A stretch of 64,000 nt of DNA. Origin: Aquamicrobium zhengzhouense. Its GTDB lineage: Bacteria > Pseudomonadota > Alphaproteobacteria > Rhizobiales > Rhizobiaceae. Below the pieces are notes generated by a model. It had not been told where the DNA came from. It saw only the letters and a list, made by a program, of their open reading frames with translations, and did not search any database. The stretch lies in assembly GCF_016124105.1 (NCBI RefSeq), contig NZ_JADGMQ010000008.1, positions 52,290 through 116,289 of the forward strand, read 5' to 3'. The translations under genes were made by a program, and so were the position numbers. Below are positions 9,770-18,670 of the stretch, one piece after another; the first letter of the stretch is position 1; each line of letters opens with the position of its first letter.

Positions 9770-10699
9770 TTAGAGCGCCTTTTCGAGTTCTGGCAGGATG
9801 GTGAAAAGGTCACCGACGAGGCCGTAGTCTGCGACCTGGAAGATCGGAGCTTCCTCGTCCTTGTTGATCGCGACGATGACCTTCGAGTCCTTCATGCCAG
9901 CAAGGTGCTGGATCGCGCCGGAGATGCCGACGGCGATGTAGAGCTCGGGCGCGACGACCTTGCCGGTCTGGCCGACCTGCCAGTCGTTCGGCGCATAGCC
10001 CGCGTCGACCGCTGCACGGCTCGCGCCAATTGCAGCGCCGAGCTTGTCGGCGATCGGAACGATAACTTCCTCGAACTTTTCCGAAGAACCCAGCGCGCGA
10101 CCACCCGAGATGATGATCTTGGCCGAGGTCAGTTCCGGACGATCGCTCTCCGACAGCTTGTTCTCGACGAAGGTCGAAACGCCCGGGTTGGCGGCAGCTG
10201 CAACGGTTTCGATCGAAGCTGCGCCGCCTTCGCCAGCGGCTGAGAAGGACGCGGTGCGCACGGTGATGACCTTCGTGGCATCGCCCGACTGAACCGTCTG
10301 GATCGCGTTGCCGGCATAGATCGGACGCTTGAAGGTGTCCGCCGAGACGACCTCGGTGATTTCCGAGATCTGCATGACGTCGAGAAGCGCTGCAACGCGC
10401 GGCAGGACGTTCTTGCCGGTGGTGGTCGCTGGCGCGACGATGGCGTCATAGCCACCAGCCAGCGAAACGATCAGCGCAGCGGTCGGCTCAGCGAGACGCT
10501 CTGCAAGTTCGTCAGCGTCGGCCACGAGAACCTTGCGCACGCCGGAAAGCTTGGCAGCAGCATCGGCAACGCCTTGAGCACCCTTGCCAGCCACCAGCAC
10601 GTCGACGTCGCCGCCGATCTGGGAGGCTGCGGCCAGTGCCTTGTTGGTCTGGTCCGAGAGGGTTGCGTTGTCATGTTCGGCAACGAGAAGAATAGCCAT
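9770..10699 (-). CDS. etfA: Electron transfer flavoprotein alpha subunit
   Basis: 309 residues, starting [20 protein letters not shown]. The C-terminal FAD domain shows [40 protein letters not shown] and [16 protein letters not shown], the diagnostic ETF-alpha signature. With EtfB it carries electrons from acyl-CoA dehydrogenases to ETF-ubiquinone oxidoreductase. It starts 23 bases after the etfB stop, so the two are one transcript. Confidence 0.97.
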   Translation of the reverse strand: MAILLVAEHDNATLSDQTNKALAAASQIGGDVDVLVAGKGAQGVADAAAKLSGVRKVLVADADELAERLAEPTAALIVSLAGGYDAIVAPATTTGKNVLPRVAALLDVMQISEITEVVSADTFKRPIYAGNAIQTVQSGDATKVITVRTASFSAAGEGGAASIETVAAAANPGVSTFVENKLSESDRPELTSAKIIISGGRALGSSEKFEEVIVPIADKLGAAIGASRAAVDAGYAPNDWQVGQTGKVVAPELYIAVGISGAIQHLAGMKDSKVIVAINKDEEAPIFQVADYGLVGDLFTILPELEKAL

Positions 10700-10722
10700 T
10701 GGTAAAACTCCCTTTCCCGAAA

Positions 10723-11469
10723 TCAGATGACGCCAGCGGACTTGAGCGAGGCGACGAGCTCGGCCACGTCCTTGACCTTGACGCCCGCCTTGCGGCCGCC
10801 CGGCTCTTCGGTCTTCAGGACCTTGAGGCGCGGGGAAACATCGACGCCGTAATCGGCAGCCGACTTCTCATCGAGCGGCTTCTTCTTGGCCTTCATGATG
10901 TTCGGCAGCGAGGCATAACGCGGCTGGTTGAGGCGAAGATCGGTGGTGACAATCGCCGGCAGCTTGATGTCGACGACCTGCAGGCCGCCATCAACTTCAC
11001 GGGTCACCTTGGCCGAACCGTCGCCAAGCTCGACCTCCGAAGCGAACGTGCCCTGCGACCAGCCGAGCAGTGCCGACAGCATCTGGCCGGTCTGGTTGGC
11101 GTCGTCGTCGATCGCCTGCTTGCCCAAGATGACGAGCTGCGGGCCTTCGGCCTCGACAACGCCCTTCAGAAGCTTGGCGACAGCGAGCGGCTCGACCACG
11201 TCGTCAACCTTGACCAAGATGCCGCGGTCAGCGCCCATGGCGAGCGCGGTGCGGATCGTTTCAGCCGCCTGAGCCGGTCCGATCGAAACGACGATGATCT
11301 CTTCGACCTTGCCCGCTTCCTTCAGACGGATCGCCTCTTCGACGGCAATCTCGTCGAACGGGTTCATCGACATCTTCACATTGGCAAGCTCAACGCCCGA
11401 GCCATCCGACTTCACGCGGATCTTAACGTTGTAGTCTACGACCCGCTTGACTGGGACTAGTACTTTCAT
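10723..11469 (-). CDS. etfB: Electron transfer flavoprotein beta subunit
   Basis: 248 residues with the usual N-terminus [20 protein letters not shown] and the ETF-beta signature region [17 protein letters not shown] plus [15 protein letters not shown]. It forms the AMP-binding partner of EtfA. First gene of the etfB-etfA-dehydrogenase group; the approximately 150 bases upstream hold no other gene. Confidence 0.97.
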   Translation of the reverse strand: MKVLVPVKRVVDYNVKIRVKSDGSGVELANVKMSMNPFDEIAVEEAIRLKEAGKVEEIIVVSIGPAQAAETIRTALAMGADRGILVKVDDVVEPLAVAKLLKGVVEAEGPQLVILGKQAIDDDANQTGQMLSALLGWSQGTFASEVELGDGSAKVTREVDGGLQVVDIKLPAIVTTDLRLNQPRYASLPNIMKAKKKPLDEKSAADYGVDVSPRLKVLKTEEPGGRKAGVKVKDVAELVASLKSAGVI

Positions 11470-11612
11470 GGGTAAGAAACCTTTCCGAAACTCGTCAGGG
11501 ACTGGCTAACAGCTGCCAGGGCCGCTTACTTGCCGAAAAACGACATCTCTAGCGCTGTAGTCATCCGCCTTTTGCGCGTCAATAGAACTGGCGCCCGCGA
11601 ACCGGATGAAAC

Positions 11613-11634
11613 GGGGGCGCTTATTGACGCCCCC
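11613..11634 (-). terminator. Hairpin spanning the rhomboid stop codon
   Basis: Seven-bp stem GGGGGCG / CGCCCCC with a short loop that contains the TAA stop of the rhomboid gene, followed on the minus strand by GTTTC. It is probably the 3' end of the rhomboid transcript. Confidence 0.5.
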
Positions 11635-12382
11635 AGGGCGAACGTATTTGAGGCTCGACTTGTGCTGGACGTTCGACCTCAACGGCCTTCGGCGTCACCA
11701 CTGTCGCGTCGGCCAGCGGAACGTTTCTGCGCCGCAGGATCAGCACAAGAATTGCGCCAGCCACGATGCCGCCAACATGCGCAGCCCAGGAAATGCTCTC
11801 ATCTCCCCCGGCAAAAATCATCGCGAACTGGAAGAGGATCCAAAGCGCGAGGAGAATCCATGCCGGCAGGCGTAGCGGAATTCGGCCGAGGGCAAGTACC
11901 CAGATTTTCACCCGTGGGTGAAGGATGAGGTATGCGGCGACAATTCCTGCGATTGCGCCTGAAGCACCGATCAGGGGCGCTTCAGAATCCGGAACGATCA
12001 GTCCATGGACGAGGGCGCCGGCGGCAGCGCAGGCGAGGTAAAAGACGAGATAGCGGAAGTGCCCCAGCGCATCCTCGACGTTATCTCCAAACACCCAAAG
12101 GAACAGCATGTTACCGCCCAGATGCCAGATATCGCCGTGAAGGAACGAATAGGTCAGGAAGGTCCAGTCATCGGGCACGATGACCATTTCCGGCGGACGT
12201 TCCGCAATGTCGAAGATCGTTGAGGGTATGTATCCGAGCCCCCAGACCGCCGCGTTGACGAAGTCGTCCGTTCCGACGGTCGTCAGCAGGTACGCGACGA
12301 CGTTGATCGCGATCAGGGAAAGGGTGACGTACTGAATCTTGATATTTCGGAATTCGTTCGCGTCATGCAGCGGTATGAACAC
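11621..12382 (-). CDS. Rhomboid-family intramembrane serine protease
   Basis: 253 residues with six to seven membrane segments. The catalytic serine is in GASGAIAG (about residue 140), the catalytic histidine in WAAHVGGIVAG, and the HGDIWHLGGNMLFLWVFG segment is the rhomboid L1/TM2 signature. It should cleave membrane proteins within the bilayer; the substrate is unknown. The start at 12382 is supported by the typical MFIPLHDANEFR N-terminus. It is followed upstream by the adenosyltransferase gene, with 33 bases between, in the same direction. Confidence 0.93.
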   Translation of the reverse strand: MFIPLHDANEFRNIKIQYVTLSLIAINVVAYLLTTVGTDDFVNAAVWGLGYIPSTIFDIAERPPEMVIVPDDWTFLTYSFLHGDIWHLGGNMLFLWVFGDNVEDALGHFRYLVFYLACAAAGALVHGLIVPDSEAPLIGASGAIAGIVAAYLILHPRVKIWVLALGRIPLRLPAWILLALWILFQFAMIFAGGDESISWAAHVGGIVAGAILVLILRRRNVPLADATVVTPKAVEVERPAQVEPQIRSPWGRQ

Positions 12383-12415
12383 GGGGCCAGTTCTCCTCTC
12401 CCGCGCATGGGTGAG

Positions 12416-12997
12416 CTAACGGTTTTGTCCCGGCACCCATAGCACGTCGGTCTCGCCATTGTCATTGACGGCCCGCGAGGCGACGAACAGGAAATCCGAT
12501 ACGCGGTTCATGTATTTGATCGACTCCGCGCTGACTTTTTCTCCCTCGACGTGAGACAGTTCGACCATCATCCGCTCTGCACGGCGTGCAACCGTGCGGG
12601 CAAGATGAAGAGCTGCCGCCGCGGGTGATCCTCCCGGAAGGACAAAGCTGCGAAGCGGCTTGATCGGCTTGTTTATGGCGTCGATGTCGCGCTCCAGGCG
12701 CTCCACCTGGGAAGCAACGATGCGCAGGGGCTCATAGCCCAAATCCTGATCCGTTTCGGGTGTTGCAAGGTCTGCGCCGAGATCGAACAGGTCGTTCTGG
12801 ATGCGGCCCAGCATGGCATCAAGCTCCGGATGGCTGGACGCGGTGTGGAGGCGGGCCATTCCAATGCAGGCATTGGTTTCGTCGACAGTGCCGTAGGCTG
12901 CAATGCGCAGATCGTACTTTGGACGCCTCTCGCCGGTCACCAAAGCGGTTGTGCCGTCATCGCCTGTGCGGGTGTAGATCTTGTTGAGGACGACCAT
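12416..12997 (-). CDS. Cob(I)alamin adenosyltransferase, PduO type
   Basis: 193 residues. The N-terminal ATP-binding TRTGDDGTTALVTGERRPKYDLRI stretch (positions 9-32) and the R-x-x-E helix ARTVARRAERMMVEL are diagnostic of PduO-type ATP:cob(I)alamin adenosyltransferases, which make the adenosylcobalamin cofactor. Full length. It lies between the twin-TM gene and the rhomboid gene, all leftward, probably in one operon. Confidence 0.95.
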   Translation of the reverse strand: MVVLNKIYTRTGDDGTTALVTGERRPKYDLRIAAYGTVDETNACIGMARLHTASSHPELDAMLGRIQNDLFDLGADLATPETDQDLGYEPLRIVASQVERLERDIDAINKPIKPLRSFVLPGGSPAAAALHLARTVARRAERMMVELSHVEGEKVSAESIKYMNRVSDFLFVASRAVNDNGETDVLWVPGQNR

Positions 12998-13006
12998 TTT
13001 TACCTC

Positions 13007-13204
13007 TTAGCTGCGGCCGCCGGCGAAATAGACCGCCAGCACGATGAAGACGAGAGCGAAGAACTGGAGGATGATGCGTGCCTGCATCAGCTTGTTCGAC
13101 CGGTTGCCAGACCCGCCGCGCATCATGTTGAGAAGCCCGCGGATCAGCACGATGACGACCGCGAACATGAATATGATGGCAATGATGTTAAAGGCTGTGG
13201 ACAT
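13007..13204 (-). CDS. Twin transmembrane (HIG1-like) small protein
   Basis: 65 residues made of two membrane segments (about 5-25 and 44-61) joined by a basic loop with GGSGNRSNKLMQARI, the pattern of HIG1-type proteins that in mitochondria attach to respiratory complexes. It sits nine bases upstream of the adenosyltransferase gene, as in other rhizobia (recalled synteny). A respiratory role is inference. Confidence 0.8.
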   Translation of the reverse strand: MSTAFNIIAIIFMFAVVIVLIRGLLNMMRGGSGNRSNKLMQARIILQFFALVFIVLAVYFAGGRS

Positions 13205-13326
13205 GGGGCTGTTCCCTGGTGCGCAGGTCGGAACTACGTGTAGGCAAGGGGCGTTCCCAAACCTGAGCTTGCCTTTTCAAGGCATTCCTTCCCATATTCG
13301 CGCCAGCGATACAATCGGCCGGAAAG

Positions 13327-14190
13327 ATGCTTCGCTCACTTGCTGTTACGAAACGCGTCCTTGGAGACGCTCTCGGACATTTTAACAATGATGATGGATG
13401 GGCCCTCGCAAGCCATTTGGCGCTGTCGGCGTTGATGGCTCTTTTCCCCTTCCTCATCTTTGCCACCTCGCTTGCGAGCTTCCTCGGGGCAGAGGCTTTT
13501 TCCGATACGGCTGTGCACCTGGTGTTCGACACCTGGCCAGACCAGATCGCCGAGCCGATAGCGCGGGAAGTCGCGACGGTTCTTACCGTCCCGCGTGGCG
13601 ATGTCCTGACCGTTGGCATCGTAGCGGCAGCCTTCTTTGCGACGAACGGGATCGAGGCGTTGCGGGTCGGGCTGAACCGCGCCTACCGGGTTATCGATAC
13701 CAGATCCATCCTGTGGCTGCGGACGCAGAGCCTTGCCTTTGTGATCATTGCCACTGCCGGGTTTCTGATTGTGTCTTCTCTTCTCGTCGTTGCGCCGATC
13801 GCGGTAGATATTGCGCAGAGGCATCTGCCCTGGATCCGGCCCTATCTCGGCACAATCACCATCTGGCGCTTTATCATCGCTTCCTCGGTGATCGTGCTCG
13901 CGCTCGTGGCCGTTCATCTGTGGCTGCCAGCCGGACGTCGCAGTTTGCGCGAAATCTGGCCGGGGCTGATCTTTACCCTGGTGTTCTGGGTGGTGGGATC
14001 TACCGTGTTCGCGACCTATCTCGGCTACTTTTCGTCCTATGTGACGACCTATGCTGGCCTCGCATCGATCATGATCGCGCTGGTTTTTCTCTACATCGTG
14101 TCCGCGATCTTCATTCTTGGTGGTGAGCTGAATGCCGCAATTCGTCGCTATCTTGACGCGAGAGCCAAGGTGGCCCGACTGCCCGATTAG
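13327..14190 (+). CDS. YihY/BrkB-family inner membrane protein
   Basis: 287 residues with about six membrane segments. Family features: DDGWALASHLALSALMALFPFL near the N-terminus, FFATNGIEALRVGLNRAYRV in the middle, and the terminal ASIMIALVFLYIVSAIFILGGELNAA. Formerly annotated as ribonuclease BN by mistake; the actual function of YihY proteins is unknown. ATG at 13327. It converges with the DMT gene, overlapping it by four bases. Confidence 0.93.
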   Translation: MLRSLAVTKRVLGDALGHFNNDDGWALASHLALSALMALFPFLIFATSLASFLGAEAFSDTAVHLVFDTWPDQIAEPIAREVATVLTVPRGDVLTVGIVAAAFFATNGIEALRVGLNRAYRVIDTRSILWLRTQSLAFVIIATAGFLIVSSLLVVAPIAVDIAQRHLPWIRPYLGTITIWRFIIASSVIVLALVAVHLWLPAGRRSLREIWPGLIFTLVFWVVGSTVFATYLGYFSSYVTTYAGLASIMIALVFLYIVSAIFILGGELNAAIRRYLDARAKVARLPD

Positions 14191-15050
14191 GACCGCGTTG
14201 CCAGCCAGACGCCGACAGTGGTGACCGCCATTCCGGCAAGCTGGACGGGAGATAGCGTCTCACCGAACAGGAACCAGGCGATGATCGCGGTCACGGCTGG
14301 AACAAGGTAAAACAGCGACGCGACCTTCGCCATTTCTCCTTGCCGGATCATTGTCATCAGCAAGAAGATCGCTCCGATTGACAGAACGAGCACGAGCCAT
14401 GCCATCGCGAAGATAAGTTCGCCATTCCAGATGAAGGTGCGGGTTTCAAATGCGAGGGCCCCGACCGCCATCAGCGCGGCCGCCCCAAGATATTGCCACA
14501 AAGTCGCGCTCACCAGATCGGCACTTCCGACGAACTTTTTCTGCCAGATGGTACCGGCGCTGATTGCAAAGGCCGCGCCGACGCAGGCCGCAAATGTAAG
14601 GAGCGTCACCCCTCCGAGGGCGTCACCGAACTTCGGCGCAAGCACGATGACAATGCCGATGAAGCCCACGGCAAGCTCTGCCCAATGACGCGGCATGACC
14701 CTTTCTCCCAGGGCCCATCCGGCCATCACCGCGGTGATTAATGGCTGCAACCCGATGATCAGGGCGGAAAGGCCCGCAGGCATCCCGTTTCGGATCGCCC
14801 AAAAGACACCTGCCAGATAAGCGCCATGGATCAATGCGCCGGCAAATGCGGCATGTATGGCCTGGCGGGATGTCAGGCGGCGCACCGACAGCGCCAGCAA
14901 AAGGCAGCCGATGATTGCCGCAGCCAACGCGAACCTGGCTGCCAGAAAACTCAGAGGCTCTGCCCATGGCATCGCGTAACGCGCGCCAATGAAGCCTGTC
15001 GCCCACAGTATGACAAAAAGGGGCGGAATGACGCGTACGGCACGGTTCAT
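14187..15050 (-). CDS. DMT-superfamily (EamA) transporter
   Basis: 287 residues, ten predicted membrane helices in two EamA halves; the first starts PPLFVILWATGFIGARYAMPWAEP and the second ends with VPAVTAIIAWFLFGETLSPVQLAGMA. The family exports or imports metabolites such as amino acids; substrate cannot be told. The stop overlaps the end of the convergent yihY-like gene. Confidence 0.92.
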   Translation of the reverse strand: MNRAVRVIPPLFVILWATGFIGARYAMPWAEPLSFLAARFALAAAIIGCLLLALSVRRLTSRQAIHAAFAGALIHGAYLAGVFWAIRNGMPAGLSALIIGLQPLITAVMAGWALGERVMPRHWAELAVGFIGIVIVLAPKFGDALGGVTLLTFAACVGAAFAISAGTIWQKKFVGSADLVSATLWQYLGAAALMAVGALAFETRTFIWNGELIFAMAWLVLVLSIGAIFLLMTMIRQGEMAKVASLFYLVPAVTAIIAWFLFGETLSPVQLAGMAVTTVGVWLATRS

Positions 15051-15199
15051 GTCAGAAAGGGTCCAGTTCAGCAGCTATTGCGGGCATGCCCCCATAGCAT
15101 TACCCAACGCAAGCAAAAGGTAATATTTGCGGCGCATCCTTTGTTTCTCGATGGGGTTTATTGCGGGGATTTGATCCAGCCAACGGGGGATCGAATCTG

Positions 15200-15514
15200 T
15201 TGTTGTATCTTGAGCCGCTGGGCGTCGTCATGGCACTTGGGGGGATGGGTCTTCTTGCAGCCTCTGTGTCCATCGGGCTGAACGCGATCCTTGACGAGGA
15301 TGGCTTCGGTGCGACCGGGAATGCCGTCATCCTGATGGGAGGCATCGTCATTGGCGAGGTATTGATCCCGATGGTCGTCGAGCAGGCACCAGGCAACCGA
15401 TCAATGATCGGCAACGCGCTGATCAGCGGATTTTCCTGCCTGGCTATGTCGTTGTTCGTGAAGGCCGTCTTCAAGCGCTACAGGCGCGTCAGGCGAGCCC
15501 CACCATCCGCTTGA
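15200..15514 (+). CDS. Small hypothetical membrane protein
   Basis: About 104 residues with three hydrophobic stretches (EPLGVVMALGGMGLLAAS, GNAVILMGGIVIGEVLIPMV and ALISGFSCLAMSLFV) and a basic tail KAVFKRYRRVRRAP. The TTG at 15200 has GGGGGA nine bases upstream; the ATG at 15230 and a TTG at 15161 are alternatives. Its 3' end overlaps gluQRS by 26 bases on the opposite strand. I do not recognise the family; the hydrophobic pattern suggests a real gene but a chance reading frame is possible. Confidence 0.5.
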   Translation: MLYLEPLGVVMALGGMGLLAASVSIGLNAILDEDGFGATGNAVILMGGIVIGEVLIPMVVEQAPGNRSMIGNALISGFSCLAMSLFVKAVFKRYRRVRRAPPSA

Positions 15515-16367
15515 TGTCGCTGGGCGTCAGCCCGGCCTCACGAAGGGAATTCAGCCCTGTGTCGCGTCGACTTTTCGAGAGTTTGTGGCCGTCTTCGCCG
15601 AGCACCAGATCGTGATGGAAGTAGACTGGTGCGTTCAGCCCGAGCAGTTCCTGCAATAACCGTTGCAAAGCGGTGGCTTGGAAGAGGTCCTTGCCGCGAA
15701 CGACGTGGGTGATGCCTTGAAGCGCGTCGTCGATGACCACGGAGAGGTGATAGCTCGTGGGCACTTCCTTGCGCGCTATCACGACGTCTCCCCATGCGCG
15801 TGGGGTGGCAGGGATTTCGCCCGTCTCTCCTTTCGGTCCGGCACCACCTTCGATCCAGAAGAGTGTCTGCCCGGCGTGCCGCATCGCTTCATCGACATTG
15901 ATACGCCAGGCAAAGGGTTCGCCGTCGGCAATGCGGCGTTTGCGTTCCCGGTCGCTGAGGTTCCGTTCCGTCGATGGGAACAGCGGGACCCCGTCTGGAT
16001 CGCGCGGCCAGTCTCTACCAGCTTCTTCAGCTTCCGTGATGATCGCGCGCACTTCGCCCCGGCTCATGAATGATGGGTAGACAAGGCCAGCATCGGCCAG
16101 CGATTCAAGGGCGCCTGCGTAATCTTCGAAGTGCTCGGACTGATGGCGGACTGGCTCTTCCCAACCGACCTCAAGCCAGTTGAGGTCCCGGTAAATCGCC
16201 TGCTCGAAATCACGCGTGCAACGCGTCACGTCTATGTCTTCAATGCGCAGGAGGAGCCGTCCGTCAGCCTCTTTTGCCATGCGATCGTTGAGAAGCGCAG
16301 AATAGGCATGGCCGAGATGGAGCTCGCCATTCGGGCTGGGCGCAAAGCGGAAGACAGGACGCGTCAT
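15489..16367 (-). CDS. gluQRS: Glutamyl-Q tRNA(Asp) synthetase
   Basis: 292 residues. A truncated glutamyl-tRNA synthetase: class I HIGH-type motif in FAPSPNGELHLGHAYSAL and KMSKS-type motif KLSKS near the C-terminus, but no anticodon-binding domain. It attaches glutamate to queuosine at position 34 of tRNA-Asp. The usual zinc cysteine cluster of the enterobacterial enzyme is not visible. Together with the queuosine-precursor transporter gene at 992 it shows that this host uses queuosine. Confidence 0.93.
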   Translation of the reverse strand: MTRPVFRFAPSPNGELHLGHAYSALLNDRMAKEADGRLLLRIEDIDVTRCTRDFEQAIYRDLNWLEVGWEEPVRHQSEHFEDYAGALESLADAGLVYPSFMSRGEVRAIITEAEEAGRDWPRDPDGVPLFPSTERNLSDRERKRRIADGEPFAWRINVDEAMRHAGQTLFWIEGGAGPKGETGEIPATPRAWGDVVIARKEVPTSYHLSVVIDDALQGITHVVRGKDLFQATALQRLLQELLGLNAPVYFHHDLVLGEDGHKLSKSRRDTGLNSLREAGLTPSDIKRMVGLA

Positions 16368-16453
16368 GGGGCTGGCGCAAAGCGGGTTGTGATGACCAAT
16401 CCCTGATTGCTACTTATCTCTGCAGATGCCGGCAAGCGTTTTTGGAGGGAAGT

Positions 16454-17110
16454 TTGCGCAGGATCGAGTCAGACGCTGACATCACTGAAGGTCTGGCCGC
16501 GCTGGCAGCAACGGACCGGCGCCTGCAGCGCATCATTGACGAAGCAGGCCCGATCCCGCTGCGGCGTTCGCCTCCGGGCTTTGCCGCAATGGTCTCCATC
16601 ATCACCGCGCAGCAGATTTCGCGCGCCAGCGCCGATGCCATCCTCGGGCGTTTTTCAAGCTTGGTCGACCCACTTGATCCTGAGTCGGTACTTGCATGCG
16701 GGGATGAGCCTTTTCGTGCTGCCGGAATGTCTCGTCCAAAGCAAACCACTCTCACCGCGCTCGCCAGAGCCGTCATTGATGGTCAGCTCGAATTTTCTCA
16801 GCTCGCGGACCTCTCTGCAGGCGAGGCGCGAGCAAAGCTGACTTCAATACATGGGATCGGCCCATGGACGGCAGATGTCTATCTGCTGATTGCAGCAGGG
16901 CACGTCGATGTTTTCCCGGCGGGCGACGTTGCTCTCCAGGGGGCTGTCGCTGACGCGCTCGGCCTTGATTCGCGCCCCTCGTCTAAAGAACTCACAGTCA
17001 TCGCCGAGTCGTGGTCGCCATGGAGATCAGTGGCTGCGCGGCTATTCTGGGCTCATTGGAGGAAATGGAGGGGGCGTGAAGCTGCACCAACTATTGATGC
17101 TGTAGATTAA
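16454..17110 (+). CDS. DNA-3-methyladenine glycosylase II (AlkA-like)
   Basis: About 218 residues forming an HhH-GPD domain: helix-hairpin-helix SIHGIGPWTADVYLL followed by HVDVFPAGDVALQ with the catalytic aspartate. It removes alkylated purines from DNA in base excision repair. The TTG at 16454 is preceded by GGAGGG, which decides the start over the in-frame TTG at 16442. It lacks the N-terminal AlkA_N domain, as is common in short alphaproteobacterial versions. Confidence 0.9.
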   Translation: MRRIESDADITEGLAALAATDRRLQRIIDEAGPIPLRRSPPGFAAMVSIITAQQISRASADAILGRFSSLVDPLDPESVLACGDEPFRAAGMSRPKQTTLTALARAVIDGQLEFSQLADLSAGEARAKLTSIHGIGPWTADVYLLIAAGHVDVFPAGDVALQGAVADALGLDSRPSSKELTVIAESWSPWRSVAARLFWAHWRKWRGREAAPTIDAVD

Positions 17111-17227
17111 TCCAAGGTGACAAGGGAAAAGACATGCGTTTCAGCTGCGATTCCTGCTTCACAATTCTGCAACAGGAGGATTAGAGTATCCGCATCGTCG
17201 AACTGCGATGCCCAAGGAGGAACGTTT

Positions 17228-17785
17228 GTGACGATAGCAGTGTCACCAGACAGCCTGCCGGCACTGGTGCTGAACGCGGATTACCGCCCGCTCAGTTATT
17301 ACCCCTTGTCGCTGTGGTCCTGGCAGGACGCGATCAAGGCGGTGTTTCTCGATCGTGTGAACATCGTTGCCGAATATGAGCATTCGGTGTCGTCGCCTTC
17401 GTTCGAGATGAAGCTGCCGAGTGTTGTCTGTCTCAAGAACTACATCAAGCCATCGCGTCATCCGGCTTTCACGCGATTTAATGTTTTTCTTCGCGATCGT
17501 TTCCAGTGCCAATATTGTGGCGCACATGATGAACTGACGTTCGACCATGTTACCCCAAGGCGCTGTGGCGGAGCGACGACGTGGCAGAACATCGTGGCGG
17601 CGTGCTCAACTTGTAACCTCAAGAAGGGCGGGATGCTGCCGGCACAGGCGAAGATGTGGCCAAGACAGGCGCCCTTCCAGCCAACCGTCCAAGATTTGCA
17701 CAATAATGGCAGGCTGTTTCCACCCAACTATCTCCACGAAAGCTGGATGGACTTTCTCTATTGGGATGTCGAGCTGGAGCCGTAA
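17228..17785 (+). CDS. HNH endonuclease (host, conserved rhizobial type)
   Basis: 185 residues from a GTG at 17228 with a perfect AAGGAGG seven bases upstream. The HNH domain is at residues about 95-145: CQYCG, FDHVTPRRCGG, TWQNIVAACSTCNLKKG, including both zinc CxxC pairs and the catalytic DH. The N-terminal half (VLNADYRPLSYYPLSLWSWQDAIKAV) is typical of a widespread bacterial HNH group of unknown biological role. It is not a phage-type gene by context. Confidence 0.9.
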   Translation: MTIAVSPDSLPALVLNADYRPLSYYPLSLWSWQDAIKAVFLDRVNIVAEYEHSVSSPSFEMKLPSVVCLKNYIKPSRHPAFTRFNVFLRDRFQCQYCGAHDELTFDHVTPRRCGGATTWQNIVAACSTCNLKKGGMLPAQAKMWPRQAPFQPTVQDLHNNGRLFPPNYLHESWMDFLYWDVELEP

Positions 17786-17794
17786 CGCACCGCT

Positions 17795-18304
17795 TCAGTC
17801 TTTCCGGAAGGCTGCGACATACGCGATGACGGCGAGGATAACGCTCGCGACAACATTCCAACCGGCGAAGGACAGGCCAAGAAAACGTCCTGCCGCCTGA
17901 TCGCAGGAAGGTGGGATCACCGCATTGAGCTGATCAAGCAGGCTGCCACTTCCGCCTGTTGGAGCAGGAACGGCGCCGCAATCCGTAGGTCCCGGCCAAA
18001 AGCCCCATTCGGCGCCAGAGTGATAGACACCGAGTGAGGCGCCCCAACTCATCAGCAGGGCACCGATAAGCAGCAGACCTCTGGTCGCGACAGGCGGTAG
18101 TCTAAGTACGGACGACGCCAGCGCCAGGAGCATGACCGGAATGCCGATATAATAGGGCACGCGCTGTTCCAGGCAGAGCTTGCACGGGATGTAGCCGCCT
18201 ATGTGCTGGAAACCCAGCGCCGTCCCTACGGTAACCGCCATGCCGGCAGCCAGGATCGCTGCTCCGACCGTTTGCGTGCGACCTGTTGCAGAGGTTAGCG
18301 CCAT
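17795..18304 (-). CDS. dsbB: Disulfide bond formation protein DsbB
   Basis: About 169 residues, four membrane helices. The redox pair CKLC lies in PCKLCLEQRVPYY, and a second cysteine pair (DCGAVP and IPPSCD) lies in the second periplasmic loop. DsbB reoxidises DsbA and passes electrons to quinone. The ATG at 18304 is chosen over one at 18340, which adds a charged stretch not typical of the family. Confidence 0.92.
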   Translation of the reverse strand: MALTSATGRTQTVGAAILAAGMAVTVGTALGFQHIGGYIPCKLCLEQRVPYYIGIPVMLLALASSVLRLPPVATRGLLLIGALLMSWGASLGVYHSGAEWGFWPGPTDCGAVPAPTGGSGSLLDQLNAVIPPSCDQAAGRFLGLSFAGWNVVASVILAVIAYVAAFRKD

Positions 18305-18491
18305 TCCTGCCTCGTCTCTATCCCTGGCCCTTCGGGCCATGCTCGTTGAACGGCCAACCTGGACCCGGGATCAGTTCAGCAAATCCATGCGGCGCACTAG
18401 CTTCTTTCACCACACAGACCCAGAGCGAGCAATGGGGCACCTGTTTTTTCGCGAAACCGTGAACCTTTCGCAAGAAGCTGACGAATGGGAA

Positions 18492-18519
18492 TTGACGAGA
18501 CGCCCTTGGCTCGTATAGT
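18492..18519 (+). promoter_or_regulatory. Promoter of tRNA-Leu
   Basis: TTGACG at 18492-18497, a 16-base spacer, then TATAGT at 18514-18519. Transcription would begin near 18526, about 30 bases before the mature tRNA. Confidence 0.7.
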
Positions 18520-18556
18520 CCCGCCACATCCGGTGATTTACCGGACCCTTTTAAGG

Positions 18557-18641
18557 GCCCCTGTGGCGGAATTGGTAGACGCGCTCGACTCAAAATCGAG
18601 TTCCGCAAGGAGTGCTGGTTCGATCCCGGCCAGGGGCACCA
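18557..18641 (+). tRNA. tRNA-Leu (anticodon CAA)
   Basis: 85 nt with a long variable arm. Acceptor GCCCCTG pairs with CAGGGGC, D-arm TGGCGGAATTGGTAGACGC region, anticodon loop CTCAAAA, T-arm GGTTCGATCCC, and an encoded CCA end. It is the integration target of the prophage: its last 16 bases are the attL core, and the gene remains intact after integration. Confidence 0.97.
18626..18641 (+). repeat. attL core (3' end of tRNA-Leu)
   Basis: CCGGCCAGGGGCACCA, identical to 62790-62805. It is the left copy of the prophage attachment core. Confidence 0.9.
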
Positions 18642-18670
18642 AGGGTTCCAAGCTCCCTTGATTTTATTGA